From the NCBI RefSeq assembly GCF_009925085.1, contig NZ_JAABNR010000023.1:1-49130 (forward strand): DNA of 49,130 nucleotides, read 5' to 3'. Both the position numbers and the translations under genes were made by a program. The DNA is from Stagnihabitans tardus (GTDB taxonomy: Bacteria; Pseudomonadota; Alphaproteobacteria; Rhodobacterales; Rhodobacteraceae). Below the pieces are notes generated by a model. It was given only the letters and a program-made list of their open reading frames with translations, was not told the origin of the DNA and made no database searches. This document shows, piece after piece, positions 43,046 to 49,130 of the stretch; within the stretch, counting starts at the first letter, position 1; each line of letters starts with the position of its first letter.

Positions 43046-43186
43046 ACCCGGGGTATACCCCGGGCTACGCAGTTCGGCGAGGCCAGCAAAGGGCCCATCC
43101 TCTTTCACATTTGTCGAAACATTCCCGACAGAGGCGCTCTGGTGGCGCTCTGGTGGCGCTTGCGTAGCCCGGGGTATACCCCGGGT
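43046..43186. repeat. Inverted pair of identical 26-bp palindromic units
   Basis: A unit centred on CCCGGGGTATACCCCGGG with the one-sided flank CTACGCA occurs at 43046-43071 and, inverted, at 43161-43186, with no mismatch over 26 bases. The 89 bases between them contain a small tandem repeat (GGTGGCGCTCT twice, about 43137-43160). It fills the gap between degP and the converging lipoprotein gene and resembles REP-like elements. Confidence 0.8.
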
Positions 43187-43195
43187 TCCGCCCCC

Positions 43196-43687
43196 TTATT
43201 GCACCGGCGTCAGCACCAGCCCCAGCATCTGCGCGGCTTTCAGCGACAGGACCGTCGTGTCCAGCCCGTGATCGGCCTGGAAGCGGCGGATCGCGGTCAT
43301 GGTCTCGGGCGAAAGCACCCCGTCCAGCGCGCCGAGGTAATAGCCCCGCGCCCGCAGCGCCCGTTGCAAGGTCAGGATCGTGTCGGGCGTCAACTGGTCA
43401 TAGCAGGGCGTGCGCACCCAGACGGTCCTGGTGTCGCTGACCATGCGCTGGCGGCTTTCGCTTCGATAGCTGCCATCGGCGAGCCTTTGCGTCACGGTCA
43501 CGGTCTCGATCACGGCGGGGATCGTGTCGCGGCCCCAGCAGGCGCCCGCGGGCCCCTCGGGCTGGCGCGCGGCATCGCCGGGAATGGCCTCGGCCGAAAG
43601 GTCCAGGGTCTCGGGCGCCGAGACCGGCACTTGCGCCCCGCAACTGGCCAAAAGCACCAGAAGTGCCGAAATCGTCCTTGCCCGCAT
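43196..43687 (-). CDS. Peptidoglycan-binding-domain lipoprotein
   Basis: 163 residues. Short signal with a lipobox (SALLVLLASC|GAQ) predicts a lipid-anchored protein. The C-terminal ~60 residues are a PG_binding_1 domain (TPDTILTLQRALRARGYYLGALDGVLSPETMTAIRRFQADHGLDTTVLSLKAAQML). The middle (ETVTVTQRLADGSYRSESRQRMV) is unassigned. Probably attached to a membrane and touching the cell wall. Start at MRART is chosen because it opens the signal peptide; a GAGGGG lies close upstream. Confidence 0.82.
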   Translation of the reverse strand: MRARTISALLVLLASCGAQVPVSAPETLDLSAEAIPGDAARQPEGPAGACWGRDTIPAVIETVTVTQRLADGSYRSESRQRMVSDTRTVWVRTPCYDQLTPDTILTLQRALRARGYYLGALDGVLSPETMTAIRRFQADHGLDTTVLSLKAAQMLGLVLTPVQ

Positions 43688-43739
43688 GTGCCCCTCGTTT
43701 TGCGGCATCATAGGCGGGGCGGCGGCACTAGGGAAGCCT

Positions 43740-44147
43740 TCAGGGTTGATCCCCCGCCCGGGCGCCCTCGGGCCTCAGGCGGGCTTCCGGCGCCAGGAGG
43801 TCGTCGAGCAGGGCCGAGCAATCCTCGATCACCTCGGCCACGACATGGACCACCCCGGCCTCGCGCTGCAACCGCCCCGTGACGCGCAAGAGCCGCCCCG
43901 CGATGACGGCCCGGCGGAAGCGCTCATAGATCTTGGCCCAGACCACGACATTGGCGGTGCCGGTCTCGTCCTCCAGCGTCAGGAAGATTACGCCCTTGGC
44001 CGTGCCGGGTCGCTGGCGCACCAGCACGAGCCCCGCCACGACGACACGGGCCCCGCCCGGCGGTTCCACCAGCCGCGCCGCCGGAATGGCCCGGGGCGGG
44101 CGCGGCCAGGTGTTCGGGGCGGGCGTCGGGGTCAGCCAGTCGGACAT
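43740..44147 (-). CDS. Stand-alone OB-fold protein like the C-terminus of DnaE2/ImuC
   Basis: 135 residues. VVVAGLVLVRQRPGTAKGVIFLTLEDETGTANVVVWAKIYERFRR and LLRVTGRLQREAGVVHVVAE are nearly what is found at the end of error-prone DNA polymerase DnaE2 (ImuC), where this OB fold follows the polymerase and HhH domains. Nothing of the polymerase precedes it: about 30 Pro-rich residues lead in, and the next gene is a divergent ferredoxin. It is either a domain that became independent, possibly a single-stranded nucleic acid-binding accessory protein, or a remnant of a deleted imu gene. The frame is intact. Confidence 0.75.
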   Translation of the reverse strand: MSDWLTPTPAPNTWPRPPRAIPAARLVEPPGGARVVVAGLVLVRQRPGTAKGVIFLTLEDETGTANVVVWAKIYERFRRAVIAGRLLRVTGRLQREAGVVHVVAEVIEDCSALLDDLLAPEARLRPEGARAGDQP

Positions 44148-44178
44148 GGGAACGAATATGGAACAGGCGCAGCCCTAA

Positions 44179-44568
<390 letters not shown>

Positions 44569-44574
44569 TCTTTG

Positions 44575-44600
44575 GGGGCCCCGCTCGGGCCCCTTTGTCT
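44575..44600 (+). terminator. Ferredoxin gene terminator
   Basis: GGGGCCC-CGCTC-GGGCCCC, 7-bp stem, followed by TTTGTCTT, six bases after the ferredoxin stop. Confidence 0.75.
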
Positions 44601-44654
44601 TGAAGGCGGGCTTTGGACGGGCTAACAGGGGCGCGACCGTCAAGGGAGCCCGCC

Positions 44655-46220
44655 ATGGCCGAAAAGATCCGCGCTGAGAAGACATATCGGCCCAAGGCCG
44701 AGACGCCCAAGGGCTTCCGCGACTATTTCGGCGCGGAAGTGACCGAGCGCAAGGCGATGCTGGACCGCATCGCCGAGGTCTATCACCGCTATGGCTTTGA
44801 TCCTTTGGAGACTTCTGCGGTGGAAACCGTCGAGGCCCTGGGCAAGTTCCTCCCCGACGTGGACCGCCCGAATGAGGGGGTTTTCGCCTGGCAAGAAGCC
44901 TCTGAAGGTGCGGACGCCGATTGGCTGGCCCTGCGCTATGACCTGACCGCGCCGCTCGCGCGCGTCGCGGCGCAATACCGCAACGACCTGCCCTCGCCCT
45001 ATCGCCGCTATGCGATGGGCCCGGTGTGGCGGAACGAGAAACCCGGCCCGGGGCGGTTCCGGCAGTTCTATCAATGCGACGCGGATACGGTTGGGTCGTC
45101 CTCGGTGGCGGCCGATGCCGAGATCTGTGCCATGCTGTCGGATGCTTTGGAGACCGTGGGGATTCCGCGTGGCGACTATGTGGTGAAGGTGAACAACCGC
45201 AAGGTGCTGAACGGAATTCTTACGTCGGTTACAGGTGGTCTTGAGCGCTACGAAGTCGCCTCAATGACGCCGGAAGAAAGAAAAGAATATCGCGCCCTAG
45301 AGTTGGCGGGCTTGGAAAATGATCCGGCTGTCGATCCGATCATGCGCACTCTCGACAAGTTCGATAAAGTTGGGATCGAGGGTGTGAGAGAGTTGCTGAC
45401 CTACGGAAGAAAGGACGCCTCGGGCGCGTTCATTGATGGCGTCGGACTTTCTAGCGATATGGCCCAAGGATACGTCAACTTCCTAACCGCCAAAGGGTCG
45501 TCAAACGAATCCACTTTGCGCCGGCTTCGCGAGATTCTTGCTCACTCCGCGATTGGTTTGGAGGGGGTGGACGAACTCGAAGAGATGGCCAAACTCCTCG
45601 ACTGTCAGGGCTATGGCCCCGACCGCATAGTCATTGACCCTGGCGTCGTCCGGGGCCTCGGCTACTACACCGGCCCGGTTTACGAGGCCGAGCTGACCTT
45701 CGAAATCCTCGACGAGAAAGGCCGCAAGCGCCAGTTCGGCTCCGTCGCGGGTGGGGGGCGCTATGACGGCCTCGTCAAACGCTTCACCGGCCAGGACGTG
45801 CCTGCGACCGGAGTCTCCATCGGCGTGGACCGCCTCCTCGCAGCCCTCCGCGCCAAGGGCCGCGTCACCGCCGATACCACCGGCCCCGTCGTCGTCACCG
45901 TCATGGACCGCGAGCGGATGGCCGATTACATGGCCATGGTGGGGGACCTCCGCCAGGCCGGCATCCGGGCGGAAGTCTATCTCGGCAATCCCAAGAACTT
46001 TGGCAACCAGTTGAAATATGCCGACAAACGCCAAAGCCCCGTCGCCGTCATCCAGGGCGCGAACGAGGCCGAGAAGGGCACCGTGATCCTCAAGGACCTG
46101 ATCCTCGGCGCCAAGATCGCCGAGGGCGCTTCCTTGGAGGAATGGAAATCCCGCCCCGCCCAGGTCGAAATCCCCGTGGCCTCACTGGTGGCCGAAGTCC
46201 GCAAGATGCTCGCCCCATGA
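44655..46220 (+). CDS. hisS: Histidyl-tRNA synthetase
   Basis: 521 residues. Class II synthetase: motif 1 near [18 protein letters not shown]; motif 2 in [27 protein letters not shown]; HisA/HisB motifs [13 protein letters not shown] and [13 protein letters not shown]-terminal anticodon domain ([20 protein letters not shown]...). It is longer than the ~420 of E. coli but normal for alphaproteobacteria. Residues ~190-315 are encoded by a lower-G+C block (see separate entry). The start at 44655 follows GGGAG. It is followed by hisZ, its paralogue, and hisG. Confidence 0.95.
   Translation: MAEKIRAEKTYRPKAETPKGFRDYFGAEVTERKAMLDRIAEVYHRYGFDPLETSAVETVEALGKFLPDVDRPNEGVFAWQEASEGADADWLALRYDLTAPLARVAAQYRNDLPSPYRRYAMGPVWRNEKPGPGRFRQFYQCDADTVGSSSVAADAEICAMLSDALETVGIPRGDYVVKVNNRKVLNGILTSVTGGLERYEVASMTPEERKEYRALELAGLENDPAVDPIMRTLDKFDKVGIEGVRELLTYGRKDASGAFIDGVGLSSDMAQGYVNFLTAKGSSNESTLRRLREILAHSAIGLEGVDELEEMAKLLDCQGYGPDRIVIDPGVVRGLGYYTGPVYEAELTFEILDEKGRKRQFGSVAGGGRYDGLVKRFTGQDVPATGVSIGVDRLLAALRAKGRVTADTTGPVVVTVMDRERMADYMAMVGDLRQAGIRAEVYLGNPKNFGNQLKYADKRQSPVAVIQGANEAEKGTVILKDLILGAKIAEGASLEEWKSRPAQVEIPVASLVAEVRKMLAP
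45221..45600 (+). other. Lower-G+C block inside hisS
   Basis: By hand count, 45241-45600 is about 54 percent G+C, while 45601-45660 is about 67 percent and the 5' part of the gene is similar to that. Codons such as AGA, TTA/CTA-type and AAA become frequent only here (for example GAAAGAAAAGAATAT). The encoded segment ([22 protein letters not shown]...) is not what I expect from relatives at this position, although the reading frame is intact. Confidence 0.65.
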
Positions 46221-46251
46221 CCGCGCGCCAAACCGCCCGCCCCGAGGCCTC

Positions 46252-47331
46252 ATGCTGACCAGGCTCGCCATCCGCGCCGAGGCCGAGCGCGCCTTTGCCG
46301 CCTTCCGCGCCACGGGGGCGGCCGAGGTCGAGGCCGATCTGCTCCTGCCCGCCGGAACCCTCCTTGACCTTTACGGCGAGGATATCCGCGCCCAGGCCTA
46401 TGTCACGCATGACCCCGACCGGGGCGAGATGATGCTGCGGCCCGACTTCACCGTCCCCGTGGTCCAGGCCCATATGCTCCACGGCGCCGACCCCGCCCGC
46501 TATTGCTACATGGGCGAGGTCTTCCGGCAAGAGGACGAGGCCCCGCAGACCCTGCAGGTGGGCTATGAGATCTTCGACCGCAGCGCCCCGCAAGAGGCCG
46601 ATGCCGAGGTCTTCGCCCTCTTCCGCGACGCTTTGCAGGGGCTCCCGGTGACCCCGGTGACCGGCGATATCGGCATCCTCATGGCCGCCGTGAAGGGGCT
46701 GGAGACGACCGAGCGCCGCAAATCCGCCCTCCTCCGCCACATCTGGCGGCCCGCCCGCTTTCGCGCGCTGCTCGACCGCTTCTCGGGCCGCGCACCCGTG
46801 GCGCCCGCCCGCGCGGCCCTGCTTCAGCACCTGGCCAGCGGCACCGCCTCCGACCTGATCGCCGCAGCCGGCCCCCTCATCGGCCTGCGCGACGAGGCCG
46901 AGATCGCAGCCCGCGCCGAGGCGCTTCTGGAGGACGCCGCCACCCCGCCGATCCCCGCCATCGCGGCCGCCATGCTCTACGACCTCCTCCAGCTCCAGGC
47001 CCCGGCCCGCGCCGCCCTCTCCCACCTCCAAGCCATCGCCCCGCATCTGCCCGCCATCGCCCCCGCCGTCGCGACCTTTGCCCAAAGGCTCGACGCGCTG
47101 GACCGGCGCGGCGTGGCGACCGAGGCGCTGCCCTTCGAGGCCAGCCTCGGCCGCGCCTCGATGGAATACTACGACGGCTTCGTCTTCTCCTTCCGCCACG
47201 GCACGCAGACAATCGCCACCGGAGGCCGCTATGACGCCCTGACCGAGGTCCTGGGCCGTGGGGCCTCGATCCCGGCGGTCGGCGGCATCCTGCGCCCGCA
47301 TCTGATGGCCGAATTGAGGGGGCCGAAATGA
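46252..47331 (+). CDS. hisZ: ATP phosphoribosyltransferase regulatory subunit HisZ
   Basis: 359 residues. Paralogue of HisS without tRNA charging function; LRPDFTVPVVQAHML, YMGEVFRQEDEAPQTLQVGYEIF and GGRYDALTEVLG follow the class II fold, but the anticodon domain is absent. HisZ activates the short HisG and mediates histidine feedback. The start is 31 bases after hisS; an ATG overlapping the hisS stop gives only a 13-codon frame. It overlaps hisG by ATGA. Confidence 0.92.
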   Translation: MLTRLAIRAEAERAFAAFRATGAAEVEADLLLPAGTLLDLYGEDIRAQAYVTHDPDRGEMMLRPDFTVPVVQAHMLHGADPARYCYMGEVFRQEDEAPQTLQVGYEIFDRSAPQEADAEVFALFRDALQGLPVTPVTGDIGILMAAVKGLETTERRKSALLRHIWRPARFRALLDRFSGRAPVAPARAALLQHLASGTASDLIAAAGPLIGLRDEAEIAARAEALLEDAATPPIPAIAAAMLYDLLQLQAPARAALSHLQAIAPHLPAIAPAVATFAQRLDALDRRGVATEALPFEASLGRASMEYYDGFVFSFRHGTQTIATGGRYDALTEVLGRGASIPAVGGILRPHLMAELRGPK

Positions 47332-48002
47332 TCCGCATCGGCGTGCCGTCCAAGGGGCGGCTGATGGAAAAGACCTTCGACTGGTTTGGGCAGCGCGGGT
47401 TGAAGATGACCCGCACCGGCAACGAGCGCGAATATGCGGGCGCGGTGGAGGGGGCTGACAATGTCTCCCTCGTGCTGCTTTCGGCGGGAGAGATCCCCCG
47501 CGAACTGGCCGCGGGCCGCATCGACCTCGGCGTCACCGGCACCGACCTGGTGCGCGACAAGCTGGCCAATTGGGAGACCAAGGTGAGTGAGGTCGCCCCC
47601 CTGGGTTTCGGCCATGCCGACCTGGTCATCGCCATCCCGGCCTGCTGGATCGACGTGGAAACGCTCGACGACCTGGATGCGGCGGCCAGCGCCTTCCGCC
47701 GCGCCCATGGCCACCGCCTGCGCATCGCCACGAAATACCACCGCCTGGTCCGCGATTTCCTGGCGTCTCATGGCGTGGCCGATTACCAGCTGACCGACAG
47801 CCAGGGCGCCACCGAGGGCACGGTCAAGAACCAGACCGCCGAGGCGATTGCCGATATCACCTCCTCGGGTGAGACTTTGCGGGCCAACCACCTGAAGATC
47901 CTGTCGGACGGGTTGATCCTGCAAAGCCAGGCGACGCTTTACCGCGCCACCCTCTCCCAGGGCCCCGAGATCGACGCTTTGATCAAGCGCATCGGCTTCT
48001 GA
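47328..48002 (+). CDS. hisG: ATP phosphoribosyltransferase, short form
   Basis: 224 residues, the short HisG that lacks the C-terminal regulatory domain and needs HisZ. First step of histidine synthesis (ATP plus PRPP). Motifs: IRIGVPSKGRLMEKT, GRIDLGVTGTDLV and the PRPP loop DSQGATEGTVKNQTAEAIADI. Coupled to hisZ by ATGA. The 3'-end repeat copy B begins five bases after its stop. Confidence 0.95.
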   Translation: MIRIGVPSKGRLMEKTFDWFGQRGLKMTRTGNEREYAGAVEGADNVSLVLLSAGEIPRELAAGRIDLGVTGTDLVRDKLANWETKVSEVAPLGFGHADLVIAIPACWIDVETLDDLDAAASAFRRAHGHRLRIATKYHRLVRDFLASHGVADYQLTDSQGATEGTVKNQTAEAIADITSSGETLRANHLKILSDGLILQSQATLYRATLSQGPEIDALIKRIGF

Positions 48003-48007
48003 TCCCA

Positions 48008-48092
48008 TTCATCTTTTCATAAATATCCCGCTGGGGTCTGGGGAGGGTCGCACCCTCCCCAGCACGGGGGTCCGGGGGTGTGAAACCCCCGG
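48008..48092 (+). repeat. 3'-end repeat, copy B
   Basis: Core TTCATCTTTTCA-TAAATATCCC (48008-48029), hairpin CTGGGGAGGGT-CGC-ACCCTCCCCAG (48038-48062) and hairpin CCGGGGGT-GTGAA-ACCCCCGG (48072-48092). The last has the same GTGAA loop as copy A and touches the stop of the converging transporter gene, for which it could act as a terminator. Confidence 0.8.
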
Positions 48093-48094
48093 GC

Positions 48095-48991
48095 CTATCC
48101 GCGCGCGCGACGGCTGGCCAACATGACACCCACCGCCGCCAGCCCCATGCCCGCCCAGCCGAGCGGCGCCAGGGCCTCTCCCAAAAGCGGCCAGGCGAAA
48201 AGCGCGGCGAGGGGCGGCACGAGGTAGAAGAGCGCCGAGACCCGCGCGACCTCTCCGGCCCGGATCATGGCGAGGAGGAGCGAGATGGCGAGGAGCGAGT
48301 TGCCCAGCACGAGATAGGCCATGACGGCGATGAATTCCCAGTCCCAGGAGATCGGCGCGCTTTCGGTCCAAAGCGCCAGGGGCAGGGTGACGGCGGCGCC
48401 CACGGCATATTGGATCAGGTTGGCGGTGATCGGATGCTGGGTGACGCCGAAGCGCTTTTCGTAAAGCGCGGCGCCGGTCATGCCGAAAAGCGCGATTGCG
48501 GTGCAGATCAGGCCGAAGGGGCCCTGGGTCTTGAGCTCGGCATGGGAGAGGATGACGGTCCCCGCGCCGATCAGCCCCAAGGCGAGCCCCGCCCAGGTGC
48601 GGGGTGAGACGGGTTCTCCGGCAAAGCGCGGGGCGAGGAGGCCCACGAGGATCGGTTGCAGGCAGACCACGATGGCCACGGTGCCCGAGGAGGTGCCGGA
48701 TTTGAAGGCCAGGTAACAAAGGCCGAAATAGACGACCTGGATCAGGAAGCCCGTCACCGCGACATCGAACCCGGCCCGGAAGCTCTTGGGCAGCGGCGGG
48801 CGCAAGATCAGCGCGAGGGGGGCCAGCAGCACCAGCACAAGCGTGTAGCGCAGGGCGAGGATCGTCATGGGCTCGGCATGGGCGATGCCGATCTTGGCGA
48901 TCGGAAAGCCCGCCGACCAGAGGAGCAGGAAAAGCACGGGGGCTGCGGCGAGCCAAAGGGGGCGCTTGGAGGTCATTGCCCCTTTTGTCAT
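48095..48991 (-). CDS. EamA/DMT-family transporter
   Basis: 298 residues from the first ATG, or 293 from a second at 48976; neither has an ideally spaced Shine-Dalgarno sequence (AAAAGGGGCA is two bases from the second). Ten membrane segments in two EamA repeats: FLLLWSAGFPIAKIGIAHAEPMTILALRYTLV opens the first, FGMTGAALYEKRF and NLIQYAVGAAVTLPLAL the second, and YLVPPLAALFAWPLLGEALAPLGWAGMGLAAVGV closes it. An exporter of small metabolites, substrate unknown. It converges on hisG. Confidence 0.88.
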   Translation of the reverse strand: MTKGAMTSKRPLWLAAAPVLFLLLWSAGFPIAKIGIAHAEPMTILALRYTLVLVLLAPLALILRPPLPKSFRAGFDVAVTGFLIQVVYFGLCYLAFKSGTSSGTVAIVVCLQPILVGLLAPRFAGEPVSPRTWAGLALGLIGAGTVILSHAELKTQGPFGLICTAIALFGMTGAALYEKRFGVTQHPITANLIQYAVGAAVTLPLALWTESAPISWDWEFIAVMAYLVLGNSLLAISLLLAMIRAGEVARVSALFYLVPPLAALFAWPLLGEALAPLGWAGMGLAAVGVMLASRRARG

Positions 48992-49041
48992 GGACTTGGA
49001 CGCCCCGTCAGCCTGTTTGCGACACCTTTCGGGCGGGTGGG

Positions 49042-49086
49042 TCCCGGAATTTCCGAAGGGGCAGGGCCCCTGCGGAAATTCCGGGA
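49042..49086. repeat. Long near-perfect inverted repeat upstream of the DMT gene
   Basis: TCCCGGAATTTCCG (49042-49055) pairs with its exact complement (49073-49086), and an inner AGGGGC-AGG-GCCCCT continues the stem after one mismatch. Twenty pairs in 45 bases. It is about 50 bases upstream of the transporter start, in the leader or between genes. Confidence 0.7.
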
Positions 49087-49091
49087 GGACG

Positions 49092-49130
49092 CCGGGGGGG
49101 AGGGCGCTGCCCTCCCCCCCGGACCCCCCT
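49092..49130 (-). repeat. 3'-end repeat, copy D, cut by the window end
   Basis: CCGGGGGGGAGGGC-GCT-GCCCTCCCCCCCGG is a perfect 14-bp hairpin (49092-49122) followed by ACCCCCCT. In copy C the corresponding GCT-loop hairpin is followed by ACCCCCGGG and the AT core, so this appears to be the hairpin half of another copy. Confidence 0.55.

Noticed and set aside
41264-43108. 614-codon minus-strand frame opposite degP
   Set aside because: Shadow of a gene with a full HtrA triad and PDZ domains; His/Gly/Arg-rich composition typical of antisense frames here.
46217-46258. ATG overlapping the hisS stop as the start of hisZ
   Set aside because: That frame ends after 13 codons; hisZ must start at 46252.

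Overview
The window looks like chromosomal DNA of a member of the Rhodobacterales (Alphaproteobacteria; Paracoccus/Rhodobacter/roseobacter-like). Support comes from the high G+C, the intracellular polyhydroxybutyrate set phaZ-phaC-phaP-phaR, the gene pairs purA-DUF2842 and rpiA-gor, the short HisG with its HisZ partner, the hflK-hflC-degP run and the absence of any eukaryotic or Gram-positive signature. Almost all of it is core metabolism. Two short stretches have clearly lower G+C and look acquired: about 1-640, and 19.7-21.5 kb.

Layout. 0-0.8 kb: a truncated-looking DUF6161-like membrane protein and a palindromic element. 0.8-5.1 kb: ArsC/Spx-like protein, cold-shock protein, thrS, a 3-methyladenine glycosylase I relative and an ABHD10-like hydrolase. 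5.2-9.5 kb: PHB storage module, with a depolymerase diverging from synthase, phasin and repressor; three CTGC-N3-GCAG-type sites mark it as a PhaR regulon. 9.5-16.6 kb: a LysR regulator, then a minus-strand cluster of DegT aminotransferase, FAD amine oxidase, two glutamine-synthetase-like gamma-glutamyl ligases and a class I glutamine amidotransferase, probably for amine or polyamine catabolism by gamma-glutamylation. 16.8-19.6 kb: PhnD-like protein, TerB-like protein, rlmJ and a TerC/YjbE membrane protein. 19.7-21.5 kb: a one-gene island coding for a DUF262+DUF1524 (GmrSD-type) protein, a probable type IV restriction enzyme. 21.5-26.4 kb: pyrG, secG, a small membrane protein with a divergent HxlR regulator, purA and DUF2842. 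26.5-34.7 kb: a very long Ala/Glu/Pro-rich protein, thiamine pyrophosphokinase, a DMT transporter, an RTX-type protein, sdaA, a glutathione transferase and an EF-hand protein. 34.8-43.0 kb: mntH with a Fur/Mur-like palindrome, rpiA, gor, hflK, hflC and a DegP protease. 43.2-49.1 kb: a peptidoglycan-binding lipoprotein, an orphan DnaE2-type OB fold, a ferredoxin, hisS-hisZ-hisG and a second DMT transporter.

The non-coding DNA is the least ordinary part. I see: (a) a ~90 bp element (palindrome CTTGCACGCGTGCAAG, a spacer of about 30 bases, then a G-rich tail) present twice, each time at the junction between core DNA and a low-G+C gene, with the tail facing the acquired gene; (b) a 13-base motif GCCCTGCCGACTG present four times forward and four times inverted between hflC and degP, with mirrored spacing; (c) a dispersed 3'-end element made of an AT-rich core (TTCATCTTTTCA-YAAATATCCC) and G-rich hairpins, with full or partial copies at 5.1, 15.2, 16.8, 24.8, 48.0 and 49.1 kb; (d) a ~144 bp repeat upstream of rpiA; (e) an inverted pair of 26 bp palindromic units after degP. 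hisS also carries an internal block of lower G+C that suggests a mosaic allele. I saw no tRNA, rRNA, CRISPR array or intact transposase gene.
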